From NCBI GenBank assembly GCA_002862135.1, contig PKCI01000019.1, forward strand, positions 1-47,353: a DNA stretch of 47,353 nt. Reading direction: 5' to 3'. Positions 26,172 to 35,340 of the stretch are shown one piece after another. Numbering within the stretch: the stretch's first letter is position 1; every line of letters starts with the position of its first letter. This DNA is from Verrucomicrobiota bacterium (lineage in GTDB: Bacteria; Verrucomicrobiota; Verrucomicrobiia; Verrucomicrobiales; DEV007). The position numbers were made by a program, and so were the translations under genes. The notes under the pieces are model-generated. The model made no database searches. It worked only from the letters and a program-made list of their open reading frames with translations, and had not been told where the DNA came from.

Positions 26172-27197
26172 ATGGCGAACCAACTTCCACAGCGCACCCT
26201 GGGACGAACTGGCCTCCGCGTTTCGGCCCTCGGCTTTGGCGGCGCAGTTATTGGGGATCTGTATTCGATTATCGATGAGTCCACGGCCCTGGAAACCATC
26301 CGGACCTCGTTGGATGGCGGGGTCAACCTGCTCGACACCTCCCCGCTTTACGGACACGGTTTGTCCGAACTCCGCATCGGAGCTGCCCTGAGGCAGGTTC
26401 CGGATCGGGGATTCATTATCTCCACCAAGATTGGGCGCGTCACTGATCCCTTTTCACCCCGCAACCATTCTGAGACCGGATACTTTGGAGGTGCCCCACA
26501 TGCAGTTGCTTTCGACTACAGCGGTGATGGGGTGATGCGCTCCCTTGAACAGTCGCTGCTTCGACTCGCCAGGGATCACGTCGATCTGGTTCTCGTCCAC
26601 GACCTGGAACCCAGAGCCCACGGGGACCACTACGAAGCGGCATTCGAGCAAGCCATCGAAGAAGCGGTGCCCGCATTGACCCGTCTGCGTGATCAGGGAG
26701 TCATCAAGGGATATGGTATCGGAGTGAACGACGCGGACGCCGCGGAGCGTTTTGTCAGAAACTCCGATCCCGATGCCGTCCTTCTCGCAGGGCGCTATTC
26801 TCTCCTCGAGCAACCAGCCCAGAAATCTTTTCTTCCGCTCGCCGAGGAACGGAATATCGGCTTGATTCTCGGCGGCGTCTTCAACTCGGGCATTCTCGCC
26901 ACCGGCCCGGTATCCGACGCGCGCTACAACTATGGCAAGGCACCTGCTGAAATCCTCGATCGGGTTAAAAAAATCGAATCGGTTTGCCTGCGACACGAGG
27001 TCCCATTGCGCACTGCCGCCCTGAAGTTCGTCTTCGGTCACCCTGCTATTAGCAGCGTCGTTCTTGGAGCAGCTCAACCATCCGAGGTCACCAGCCATTT
27101 TGACGACTTCAATAAGCCCGTACCCACCGAACTATGGACAGATCTTCAAAACAAGAAACTTATCGCTCACGACACTCCCGTACCCGTTTCCATTTGA
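26172..27197 (+). CDS. Aldo/keto reductase (D-threo-aldose dehydrogenase-like)
   Basis: 341 residues from the ATG at 26172; the open frame begins at 26115, but the protein family starts at about this ATG (MANQLPQRTLGRTGLRVSAL). Motifs: GFGGAVIGDLY; LLDTSPLYGHGLSELRIG with catalytic Asp and Tyr (D-x3-Y); the following lysine in ISTKIGRV; the DLVLVHDLE region where the family has its His; and the late NADP-binding part SSVVLGAAQPSEV. It should oxidise sugars such as L-fucose or D-threo-aldoses, or reduce aldehydes, using NAD(P). It might process sugars released after desulfation (inference). Soluble and cytoplasmic; lies just upstream of the tRNA gene. Confidence 0.88.
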   Translation: MANQLPQRTLGRTGLRVSALGFGGAVIGDLYSIIDESTALETIRTSLDGGVNLLDTSPLYGHGLSELRIGAALRQVPDRGFIISTKIGRVTDPFSPRNHSETGYFGGAPHAVAFDYSGDGVMRSLEQSLLRLARDHVDLVLVHDLEPRAHGDHYEAAFEQAIEEAVPALTRLRDQGVIKGYGIGVNDADAAERFVRNSDPDAVLLAGRYSLLEQPAQKSFLPLAEERNIGLILGGVFNSGILATGPVSDARYNYGKAPAEILDRVKKIESVCLRHEVPLRTAALKFVFGHPAISSVVLGAAQPSEVTSHFDDFNKPVPTELWTDLQNKKLIAHDTPVPVSI

Positions 27198-27305
27198 AGT
27201 CCTGCTTCTTAGAGCCTTCCTGTCGCCCCTCAACTTTAACCACTTGCGAAACCTCCAGGAAAGTCGATACTGCCACCCCTCCAAATGGAGAATTTCCTCC
27301 TGAAT

Positions 27306-27380
27306 GCGCGAATAGCTCAGCGGTAGAGCATCTCGTTTACACCGAGGCGGTCGGGGGTTCAAATCCCTCTTCGCGCACCA
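27306..27380 (+). tRNA. tRNA-Val (anticodon TAC)
   Basis: A complete cloverleaf can be folded: acceptor stem GCGCGAA/TTCGCGC, U8-A9, D stem GCTC/GAGC, anticodon stem TCTCG/CGAGG with loop TTTACAC (anticodon TAC, reading GTA-type valine codons), 5-base variable loop CGGTC, T stem GGGGG/CCCTC with loop TTCAAAT, discriminator A and an encoded CCA end (27378-27380). All stems pair, with only G-T wobbles. Confidence 0.96.
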
Positions 27381-27548
27381 TCGTCCCTCCCATAGTCCGT
27401 TGATATTCAGTGAGCCTTGCCGCCTTTGGCGCAGTATTCTACCGGAAATACCTCCCTAAACAGGCGTGATTTCCCCATATCTCCATAAACGCTACAAAAA
27501 ACGCTTCTAAAATCTGAGAATTGAGCGATCTTCCGCGCCATCACAGAT

Positions 27549-27908
27549 ATGGATAAAGACAACGATACTGTAGAGCTGGAAGGAACGATTCACACCGTTC
27601 TTCCCGGAACCATGTTCCGAGTCGAGTTGGACAATGGCCACCTGGTCCTCGCGCACATTTCCGGGAAAATGCGGAAGCGATTCATCCGTCTGGTCGCCGG
27701 TGACCGCGTCAAAATCGAGATGTCTCCCTACGACACCGAGAAAGCGCGCATCGTGTATCGAGTCGACAGCCGAAGCCCCCGCCAGGCAGGTCATCCCGGG
27801 AAGCGACGCTCTCCGCGTTCCATGGCACGTCCAGGACAGCCGAAGAAGCGAGCCAAACCGAATCCGACACCACGTCGCGGCGCTGGCGGCGGCGGGAAAA
27901 AGAAGTGA
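27549..27908 (+). CDS. infA: Translation initiation factor IF-1 with long basic tail
   Basis: 119 residues. Residues 1-73 match IF-1: [62 protein letters not shown]-1 is an OB-fold protein that occupies the 30S A site during initiation. Bacterial IF-1 is normally about 72 residues; here about 46 more follow, rich in Arg, Lys, Pro and Gly ([20 protein letters not shown] and ending GAGGGGKKK), probably disordered and able to bind RNA. The frame is unbroken and the codons match the gene, so the tail looks genuine. Downstream is the HscB-like gene after 35 bases. Confidence 0.93.
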   Translation: MDKDNDTVELEGTIHTVLPGTMFRVELDNGHLVLAHISGKMRKRFIRLVAGDRVKIEMSPYDTEKARIVYRVDSRSPRQAGHPGKRRSPRSMARPGQPKKRAKPNPTPRRGAGGGGKKK

Positions 27909-27943
27909 TCGCCTGACCGACTTCTGTCGGTTCCTACCGCAGG

Positions 27944-28513
27944 ATGGGAATGACGAACTGTTTCGCCATCCTTGGACTCAGCGAATCCCTCATCCTCGAC
28001 CCGGGGGATATCGAAGCATCGTGGCAGGCTGCCACACGAGAGGAGCATCCGGACAGTTCCCACGGAACCGACGAGCACCGTGCCGCCGCACTCAATGAGG
28101 CTCGCGCTACCCTCTCAGTGCCAGTGAATAGACTCGGGCACTGGCTACAACTGAAGCTGGGAGAGTTTGAACCCGACCGCTCTATCGATCCGGAACTGAT
28201 GGACCTTTTTGCCTCCATCCATTCAGCACTAGAAGCAGCAGATTCTGTCATCTCCCGACATCAGAAATCGACCACGGCGCTGACCAAGGCACTCCTTACC
28301 AAGGAAGCCGTCAATGTTCAGCTTGCCATTCAGGAGCAAATGGCAGGGATCCACAGCTTCAAGCAGTCCATCATCAACAGTTTTCCGGAACTTGAAAAAG
28401 CAGGAGAATCCGGCGACTTCGAAGGGGCGAAGCGTAACCTCGGACAGCTCAAGTTTCTGACAAAGTGGGAGCAGCAATGCCAGTCCAGACTCCTGCCGCT
28501 GCTGGATTGCTGA
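27944..28513 (+). CDS. hscB: HscB-like J-domain co-chaperone
   Basis: 189 residues. An N-terminal J-domain ([20 protein letters not shown], with the HPD motif at residues 35-37 in EEHPDSS) is followed by [20 protein letters not shown], the HscB pattern (in E. coli HscB: A-Y-x-T-L-x-x-P-x-x-R-A). The C-terminal half (about 90-189) is a helical bundle like the IscU-binding domain of HscB. It would deliver IscU-type scaffold with its Fe-S cluster to the Hsp70 encoded 7 bases downstream and stimulate its ATPase. No iscS/iscU/fdx genes are in the window, which is unusual for an isc-type hscBA pair. Start could also be the ATG at 27950. Confidence 0.82.
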   Translation: MGMTNCFAILGLSESLILDPGDIEASWQAATREEHPDSSHGTDEHRAAALNEARATLSVPVNRLGHWLQLKLGEFEPDRSIDPELMDLFASIHSALEAADSVISRHQKSTTALTKALLTKEAVNVQLAIQEQMAGIHSFKQSIINSFPELEKAGESGDFEGAKRNLGQLKFLTKWEQQCQSRLLPLLDC

Positions 28514-28520
28514 AACCAAA

Positions 28521-30323
28521 ATGAACGAAAAACTTATCATCGGAATCGATCTGGGAACGACCAATTCGCTCGTAGGGGTGGTCGATTCGGGTTTCCCTAT
28601 CATTCTCGCCGATTCAGACGGGGAACGACTCACACCTTCCGTCGTGACCTATCGCGGTAATGGCCTCATTGCCACTGGTCGGGAAGCGGTTCGCCTTCAG
28701 CAATTGGAACCGGAAAGAACCGTCTCCTCGGTAAAAAGATTTATCGGGCGCCCGTATGATCATCTCTCGACCGAAGAAATCGAATCGAGCGACTACACCG
28801 TTCAACCCGGCCCCTCCGGCGGAATTAGAATCGCCTTTGATGAAGACCATTCTGTCAGTCCGGTTGAAGTCTCATCCGAGATTCTCGATCACCTCAAGCG
28901 GGTCGCTGAAGCAGCACTCGGACATGAAGTCAGCCGGGCGGTCGTTACTGTCCCCGCCTACTTCAGCAACTCTCAGCGGGAAACTACCAAAGCGGCCGCC
29001 GAAGCGGTTGGCTTAACCGTTGAGCGCATTCTCAACGAACCCACTGCCGCAGCACTCGCCTACGGACTGGACAAACTCGACGACGAGCAGACCGTCGCCG
29101 TTTACGATCTCGGTGGTGGAACCTTTGATCTTTCCATTCTCCAGATGAAGGAGGGTCTCTTCGAAGTCATCTCCACAGCCGGGGATACCCAGCTTGGCGG
29201 AGATGATCTCGACCTAGCCATCGCAACAGCCATCCAGGAACGCCTCGGTATCGATAACCTTTCCACCTCCGAATCCTCCCGGCTGCGCGCTGCCGCCCGC
29301 GAGGCCAAGGAGGCTCTCAGTTCGGCTAACACTCATACCATCCGTCTCCCCTTCTTTCGCGATACCGAAAGCTTCGAGCTCGAACTCTCTCAACATGAGG
29401 TCGAAGCCTTGATGCAGCCAGTGGTCGACAGAACCCGCTCTATCTGCCAACGCGCTTTCGCTGAAGCAGAGAACAAGGGAGCTAGTTCTATCACTCATCT
29501 TATCCTAGTGGGAGGAAGCACCCGCATCCCCCTCGTTCGGAGATGCATCGAAGAGTGGTTCGAAATCACACCAAATCTCAGCCAGCATCCTGATGAAGCG
29601 GTCGCCCTCGGCGCCGCGATCCAGGCAGGCATTCTTTGTGGTCGAGTCAGGGAGGTGCTGCTTGTAGATGTTACTCCTCTCTCCCTGGGCATTGAAACCT
29701 TCGGCGGGTTGATGAATGTCATCATTCCAAGGAACTCCACCATTCCGGCCAAGGCCGGAGAGTTGTTCACCAACGCCGTCGCCAACCAGGAATCTATGGC
29801 TATTCGCGTTCTCCAGGGCGAGCGGGAGATGGCGCGCGACAACTGGCTGCTCGGCGAAATTGATGTCCCCTTCACCCCGGGTCAGAAGGGCTCCGCTCGT
29901 GTCGGCGTTCAATTCGCCATCGACCAAAACGGCATCCTCGAAGTTCTCTCCCGAAACACTGCTACCGGGGAAGATCACGTTCTCGAAATCCGCAACTCAG
30001 CCATCGATGTCGACGACACCAGCGTCGAGCGCATGGTCAGTGAATCTATCGACCATGCCTTTGACGACATGAATGAGCGGATCTGGACAGAAGCTCACAT
30101 GAAAAGCGAGGAGTTGCTGCCGGCCGTCGACAGCGCGCTCGAACTCGTTGGTGACAAGCTTCCTGACGACGAAATCGACAGCATTCGCGAGGCAGCAGCG
30201 AGAGTGAAGACCCTGCTCGAAAGCGATGTTAGGGACGCGATCGCTCTCAAGCAGGCGAACCACGCCCTCGACGAAGCCACTCAGACCCTGGCCGCCCTGC
30301 TTGTCGAGGCGGCTTTTGAATAA
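28521..30323 (+). CDS. hscA: Hsp70 chaperone, HscA/DnaK-like
   Basis: 600 residues. N-terminal ATPase domain: [16 protein letters not shown] at the start, [53 protein letters not shown], and [20 protein letters not shown]. Substrate-binding domain from about residue 375 ([20 protein letters not shown]), then a helical lid. It is shorter than DnaK (about 638) and lacks the long acidic DnaK tail, which together with the hscB gene just upstream (7-base gap) supports the Fe-S type HscA. It would accept client protein from the J-protein in the cytoplasm. The gene is followed by the two toroid proteins on the same strand, 110 bases apart. Confidence 0.88.
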   Translation: MNEKLIIGIDLGTTNSLVGVVDSGFPIILADSDGERLTPSVVTYRGNGLIATGREAVRLQQLEPERTVSSVKRFIGRPYDHLSTEEIESSDYTVQPGPSGGIRIAFDEDHSVSPVEVSSEILDHLKRVAEAALGHEVSRAVVTVPAYFSNSQRETTKAAAEAVGLTVERILNEPTAAALAYGLDKLDDEQTVAVYDLGGGTFDLSILQMKEGLFEVISTAGDTQLGGDDLDLAIATAIQERLGIDNLSTSESSRLRAAAREAKEALSSANTHTIRLPFFRDTESFELELSQHEVEALMQPVVDRTRSICQRAFAEAENKGASSITHLILVGGSTRIPLVRRCIEEWFEITPNLSQHPDEAVALGAAIQAGILCGRVREVLLVDVTPLSLGIETFGGLMNVIIPRNSTIPAKAGELFTNAVANQESMAIRVLQGEREMARDNWLLGEIDVPFTPGQKGSARVGVQFAIDQNGILEVLSRNTATGEDHVLEIRNSAIDVDDTSVERMVSESIDHAFDDMNERIWTEAHMKSEELLPAVDSALELVGDKLPDDEIDSIREAAARVKTLLESDVRDAIALKQANHALDEATQTLAALLVEAAFE

Positions 30324-30433
30324 AGGCGTCACAAAACGTCAGGCTTGCTGTCTACTTTATATGAGCGGATCTTATCCACTCACCTCAGAGGCACCATCCA
30401 TCCGGAACCAGCCGAATTTCCCCTCCCTCGTCA

Positions 30434-32722
30434 ATGACCGCGCTCTTGAATCGACTGTCCGCCAACCCGGCCGACTGGGATCTGCGAACTTCGATTGTCA
30501 GGCAATACTACGAAGCGAGGGACTTCGACATGGCGGCGAAAATTCTCGCCCAGGCACCGAAGATCCCCAGCGAAGAAAGTTCCGTTCTGTTTGCTGCCAC
30601 TGTTTTTTCCAAGGCTAATCCCTCTCACAGTCTTAGCCTTCTCGATAAGTTTAGCTCAGTTCATGGAACCACCGTGGATATCGAACGGCTGAAGGCACGA
30701 ATCAGTCACTATCACAGTCCGAAAAACTCCGTTCCTCCGGCCGCCAATCGCGAGCGCTTCGCCCCAGTTCCGCCTCGTGAGGATGATACAACACCTCCGG
30801 CTACCCGGAACATCGAAGTCGTTCCTGCTGATCCAGACCACCAAGCTGATCTTGCTTACGCACCTGTTCCTGCCCGCGAAGATGATCGTCCGAGTAAGAC
30901 GCCCGTCTTCTCCGAAGAGACCACGGCAAAAGAAGAGCCACTCGAACCAAAAGCAGAAGAGCTCCCATCTCCGGAGAAGAAAAAAAAGGGCCTGCTTCCC
31001 CACTCTCGCGCCGCTCCAGTCAAGCCTTCCATCGAAGACAATACCGGCTCCGCACCAGAATCCGATGCCGACCCTATCGCCGAAAGCCAGCCGGAAGATT
31101 CAAAGCCTGACCGGGCCAAAGAACATGAAGATCCCGTTGGCTCGGAAGACGTGGACCATGAGGTAAAGTCGGACGACAAGACAGGAAACGATAGCGAGGA
31201 AGAAAAGCACGGGCGTCCCGATGCTCCTGAACTTCACAAAACGCAAGAGAGTGATTCAGGGGTCGAAACTGAATCGGGTGTTCACATTTTTGTCTCCGGC
31301 GGTGAGGCCGTTCACCCAACTGACAAAGAGGACGATCGCGATGAGAGGATCAAAGCGCTCGTCGCCGCCGTCGTCGTGCACCTTGTTTTCCTGATCATCT
31401 TCGCTTTTTCGGCGGTCAGTTCACCACCACCAACCCCACCGCAAATCGTGGCCTCTGCGCCTGCCGAACAACAACAGAAACCCGATGCCACGACCCTCGA
31501 AAGGAAAGCCGCCAAGAATACCGACACGCAGGCAGTTGCCACGCCGACCATCGCCGCATCAGCCTTCTCAAGCTTCGCAATTCCTGACAATCTCAACATC
31601 GACGTCAATGTCGACATGTCCGCAATTTCGGACAACAACGCCAACTTCACGAATTCGATGCCGGGTTTTGGCGGTATGAAAGGCGTTCCAGCTTCAATGC
31701 GTTCGCGTTGCACTGCCACTCAGCGCATGAGCCGACTAAGGGAAAACGGCGGAGACGAAAAGGCAGAGGATGCCGTCGTTAAAGGACTCATCTTCTTGGC
31801 CAGCAAGCAGGACAAAAAGACCGGAGCGATTGGCACTGAATACACGGTCGGCATGACCGGTCTATCACTGCTTGCCTTCCTCGGGCATTGCGAAACTCCG
31901 GAATCTCTCAAGTTCGGAGACACAGTCGTCAAGGCGACCCTGTTCCTGATGAACACCGCCATGGAGAACAATGGTCGGATGACCAACGGCGAACCGGGCG
32001 ACCCTGCCACCTACGAGCACGCTATCGCAACCTACGCGCTTTGTGAACTTCACACCATGACCAGGGCCTCTGGCCGTGAGATTCCGCGCCTCGGCTCAGT
32101 CATTCGTAAAGCCGTCGGCATCATCGTCAATTCCCAACATCGCGATGGAGGTTGGCCCTACGGATTCACCGGCGAGGGCCTCGAAGACCTTTCGGTTTCG
32201 GGTTGGCAGATTCAGGCATTAAAGGCCGCTCACAATACAGGCGAACGAATCCCGGGCGTCGAGCAAGCCCTGAATACAGCAGTTAACAACTACCTGCCAC
32301 GCATTCAGGACAGCCAGGGCGCTTTCAAATACAACCCCGGCGATCCGGCGGGACGTGACTCTCTCACCAGCGCGGCCTTGCTGGGCATGAAAATGTGGAA
32401 CGGCAGCGACAAATCCGAATATTACAGAGGCCTACGCTACCTGACCAATCGCTATCTCAATCCTTCGCCGGGAGGCAACTACTACACCCCGTATTACAAT
32501 ACCCAACTCTTCTTCCTTGAGGGAGGTGAGGCCTGGGAAAACTACAACATCAAGTTTCAGCCCCTACTGTTGGCAGCTCAGAATCCCGACGGCTCCTGGC
32601 TGGGAACAGGCCCCCGAAGAGACGATCGCATCATGAATACGGCCTGGGCTGTGCTGATGCTGGAAGTGTATTACCGCTACCTCCCCACCACCGACAAGGT
32701 TGACCTGCGGACAGGTCGCTGA
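30434..32722 (+). CDS. Membrane-anchored toroid protein (prenyltransferase/squalene-oxidase-repeat-like), copy 1
   Basis: 762 residues in four parts. (1) Residues 1-95: helical, TPR-like (LSANPADWDLRTSIVRQYYE, FAATVFSKANPSHSLSLLDK). (2) 96-300: low-complexity linker rich in Asp, Glu, Lys and Pro, containing two APVPxREDD units. (3) One membrane helix at about 307-328 (LVAAVVVHLVFLIIFAFSAV) followed at once by PPPTPPQI, an arrangement like the TonB N-terminus. (4) From about 444 a periplasmic alpha/alpha toroid: GLIFLASKQDKKTGAIG, MTGLSLLAFLGHC, HAIATYALCEL, NPDGSW, NTAWAVLMLEVYYRY. The DxDD motif of triterpene cyclases is absent, so an enzyme role of that type is unlikely. The next gene is a paralogue with the same order. 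Function unknown; similar toroid proteins are common in PVC bacteria. Confidence 0.85.
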   Translation: MTALLNRLSANPADWDLRTSIVRQYYEARDFDMAAKILAQAPKIPSEESSVLFAATVFSKANPSHSLSLLDKFSSVHGTTVDIERLKARISHYHSPKNSVPPAANRERFAPVPPREDDTTPPATRNIEVVPADPDHQADLAYAPVPAREDDRPSKTPVFSEETTAKEEPLEPKAEELPSPEKKKKGLLPHSRAAPVKPSIEDNTGSAPESDADPIAESQPEDSKPDRAKEHEDPVGSEDVDHEVKSDDKTGNDSEEEKHGRPDAPELHKTQESDSGVETESGVHIFVSGGEAVHPTDKEDDRDERIKALVAAVVVHLVFLIIFAFSAVSSPPPTPPQIVASAPAEQQQKPDATTLERKAAKNTDTQAVATPTIAASAFSSFAIPDNLNIDVNVDMSAISDNNANFTNSMPGFGGMKGVPASMRSRCTATQRMSRLRENGGDEKAEDAVVKGLIFLASKQDKKTGAIGTEYTVGMTGLSLLAFLGHCETPESLKFGDTVVKATLFLMNTAMENNGRMTNGEPGDPATYEHAIATYALCELHTMTRASGREIPRLGSVIRKAVGIIVNSQHRDGGWPYGFTGEGLEDLSVSGWQIQALKAAHNTGERIPGVEQALNTAVNNYLPRIQDSQGAFKYNPGDPAGRDSLTSAALLGMKMWNGSDKSEYYRGLRYLTNRYLNPSPGGNYYTPYYNTQLFFLEGGEAWENYNIKFQPLLLAAQNPDGSWLGTGPRRDDRIMNTAWAVLMLEVYYRYLPTTDKVDLRTGR

Positions 32723-32818
32723 ACAAGGCGCATTTGGACTTGTCTTTAAAATTCGTTCCCTGCTAACTTTCTCCTTCCCCCGAAGCTCCCCCGGAAGACA
32801 AAGGCTGGTTGAACGAAA

Positions 32819-34846
32819 ATGCACGCACCCACCGACAACGCAGACGAATGGTATATTAGTCAACTGAGAGCCAATCCCAGCGACTGGCACCTTCGCTGTC
32901 TCGTCACTCAACGACTCTATGAGTGCGGCGATTACTCCAAAGCCGCGCTTCTGATGTCTGAAGCTCCTGATATCCCGGGGGATGAGGAAAGCATCATTTT
33001 TGCTGCCACTATTCTTGGAGTCGAGACTCCACTCACCGGCATTGCAATCCTCAAAGGCTATCAGGCCGCAAGCGCGAGTTCGCCGGCCATTGACGAGTTG
33101 CAGCAGCATCTCAACGATCTCAAGAGTGGGCAGACCACTGAATTTCCAGCCACTCCCGAGACCAACGCGGTCAAGGTAATGCCGAAGCCCAAGAGACTGG
33201 GACAGACGGATGTCGTCGAGGGGGATCAGGAACCAACTCCCGAAATCGCTCCGGCGGCAACACCTGCGCTAGAAATCACGGGCCCTTATCCCACTGACCA
33301 TAATGATACCGAGAACGAAGTCCCCGACCACGAAGGAGAATACTTTCACGCGGCGGTTGTCGAAGATGAGGCATACCACGGTCGTTCCTTCATCGTCGGA
33401 GAAGGCGAAGCCGTGCAGGTGGCAGACCGCGAGTCACAAGCCAAGGCAAAAATGGGTTCGGTGCTGGTCGCAGCCATCGTCCATGTCGTTTTGATCCTCA
33501 TTCTCATGTTTGTTATCGTGGCAACGCCACCACCGACGCCTCCGCAAATCACGATCTCTTCTCTCGCCAACACTGAGGAAGTCACGATTGAGAATCAAAC
33601 GCTGGTGCAGAACACTCAAAAGACAGCGACCGCCGCCCCTGCTACTCAACCAGTCATCACGAGCGCAGCTTTTTCCAACGTGATTGTGTCCGACAACTTT
33701 GAAATGGATGCGGACCTTTCTATGATCTCCATGTCCGACAACGACGTCGGTTTTGGCATCTCAATGAGCGGATTCGGTGGTCCCTCCAACATGGGCGCAA
33801 TTCCCGCAGGCATGCGTTCCCGCTGCTCCCTGTCCGAACGCATGCGGCTGCTCCGCGAAATGGGTGGAGAAGATCGCGCAGAGCGAGCGGTTAGGAACGG
33901 ACTCCGCTACCTCACTTCTCAACAGGATCGCGAGACCGGGGCCATCGGCAAGACCTACACTGTCGCAATGACCGGCCTCTCACTTCTTGCCTACCTTGGC
34001 CACTGCGAAACACCCGAGTCTCCGAAATTCGGAGATGCGGTGGTCAAGGCAGCCATGTTTCTGATTGAAACTGCCAATGATAATCGAGGCTTGATGACAA
34101 ATGGCAAAAGCGGCCACCACGAGGCCTACGAACATGCCATCGCCACCTATGCCCTCTCTGAGCTCTTTACGATGACCAAGGAAAGCGGGCGCGAGATTCC
34201 TCGTCTAGGATCCGTCATCAAGAAGTCAGCAGGAATTATCATCGATTACCAGACGGGTAACGGCGGATGGCCCTACCTGGGCAGGGAAAACGGAAAAGAC
34301 GATCTATCGGTGTCTGGCTGGAATATCCAGGCGCTCAAAGCCGCCTACAACACCGGAGTCGGTATCCCGGGTATCGAACGAGCTCTCGACGGCGCTACCG
34401 AGGATTATCTGCCCGCCACCCAGGATGAGAAAGGAGCCTTCAAGTATAATATCAGCCAACCTGAGGGCCGACAGTCTCTCACCGCCGCCGCCCTCCTCGG
34501 CATGCAGATCTGGAAAGGCTACAAAAGCGATTCCTACAACAAGGGATACAATTGGCTGAAAGGGCGGTTGAAGAATCCGGGGCTAACCGGGGGTTCTCAC
34601 GGCCTCTACGAACCCTACTACAACACCCAGGTCTTCTTCATGGAAGGTGGTAAGGACTGGGAAGCTTATAATTCCATCTTTCAGCCCAGGCTTCTCGACG
34701 CTCAGAACGAGGACGGCTCGTGGATGGGCGACGGCAATCGTGAGGACTACCGCATCATGAACACTTCCTGGGCCATTCTCATGCTCGAGGTTTACTACCG
34801 CTACCTCCCCACCACGGACAAGATCGACATGATCAAGGGAGAATAG
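32819..34846 (+). CDS. Membrane-anchored toroid protein, copy 2
   Basis: 675 residues, paralogous to the upstream gene along its length: TPR-like N-terminus (LRANPSDWHLRCLVTQRLYE, PGDEESIIFAATIL), a shorter acidic/proline linker (about 105-210), a membrane helix at about 213-235 (VLVAAIVHVVLILILMFVIV), PPPTPPQI at 237-244, then the shared block AGMRSRCSLSERMRLLREMG and the toroid (GLRYLTSQQDRETGAIGKTY, HAIATYALSELFTM, NTSWAILMLEVYYRY). The two genes differ mostly in linker length, so they arose by tandem duplication and have since diverged. A His lies within the membrane helix in both, as in TonB. No DxDD motif. 96-base gap from copy 1; likely co-transcribed. Confidence 0.85.
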   Translation: MHAPTDNADEWYISQLRANPSDWHLRCLVTQRLYECGDYSKAALLMSEAPDIPGDEESIIFAATILGVETPLTGIAILKGYQAASASSPAIDELQQHLNDLKSGQTTEFPATPETNAVKVMPKPKRLGQTDVVEGDQEPTPEIAPAATPALEITGPYPTDHNDTENEVPDHEGEYFHAAVVEDEAYHGRSFIVGEGEAVQVADRESQAKAKMGSVLVAAIVHVVLILILMFVIVATPPPTPPQITISSLANTEEVTIENQTLVQNTQKTATAAPATQPVITSAAFSNVIVSDNFEMDADLSMISMSDNDVGFGISMSGFGGPSNMGAIPAGMRSRCSLSERMRLLREMGGEDRAERAVRNGLRYLTSQQDRETGAIGKTYTVAMTGLSLLAYLGHCETPESPKFGDAVVKAAMFLIETANDNRGLMTNGKSGHHEAYEHAIATYALSELFTMTKESGREIPRLGSVIKKSAGIIIDYQTGNGGWPYLGRENGKDDLSVSGWNIQALKAAYNTGVGIPGIERALDGATEDYLPATQDEKGAFKYNISQPEGRQSLTAAALLGMQIWKGYKSDSYNKGYNWLKGRLKNPGLTGGSHGLYEPYYNTQVFFMEGGKDWEAYNSIFQPRLLDAQNEDGSWMGDGNREDYRIMNTSWAILMLEVYYRYLPTTDKIDMIKGE

Positions 34847-34957
34847 CGAGCCGGATGCGCTATCTGTAAAAAAAGCGCCCGGTCAATCGTCGAAGATTTC
34901 AGCTTTGCGGCCAAAAGTGCCCCTTTCAAAGAGGCGTCACCGTGCGTAAACTATGGC

Positions 34958-35320
34958 ATGGCCGGTGAAGTCATTGAAAAAAACTTCCAGATCACTCAAC
35001 TAGCGGAGCTGGATCCGACTCCCTGTCCCTGCGGGCAATCGAGACGCGCTTTCATGAACGACGAAAATACGGTAGCCTCAATGCATCTCGTTGAAATTAA
35101 GCAGGATAGCGAACTCCACTTTCACAAACAGATGACGGAACTTTACTACATTCTCGAAGGCGAAGGCCATATCGAGCTCGATGGCGAGATTCACCCCCTC
35201 ACCCCGGGAACAGCTGTCCTGATCAAGCCCGGCTGCCGGCACCGCGCCTTCGGGTCAAATTTGAAGATTTTAAACATCCCCGTTCCGAAGTTTGACCCCG
35301 CAGACGAATACCACGCCTGA
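34958..35320 (+). CDS. Single-domain cupin
   Basis: 120 residues. Cupin motif 1: [20 protein letters not shown] (two His and a Glu as metal ligands), followed by a second motif [17 protein letters not shown] with the last His. The N-terminus carries [10 protein letters not shown], a Cys-x-Cys stretch in front of the barrel. Such small cupins act as sugar isomerases, oxygenases or sensors; the type cannot be told here. It stands 20 bases before ribBA on the same strand. Cytoplasmic, no signal peptide. Confidence 0.85.
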   Translation: MAGEVIEKNFQITQLAELDPTPCPCGQSRRAFMNDENTVASMHLVEIKQDSELHFHKQMTELYYILEGEGHIELDGEIHPLTPGTAVLIKPGCRHRAFGSNLKILNIPVPKFDPADEYHA

Positions 35321-35340
35321 ACCTTTACCCTCCTATTCTC

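Noticed and set aside
30434-34846. Triterpene cyclase or prenyltransferase activity for the toroid proteins
   Set aside because: The toroid repeats and an NPDGSW-type QW motif are present, but no DxDD or other catalytic acid motif can be seen, and the proteins carry a TPR/anchor layout unlike those enzymes.
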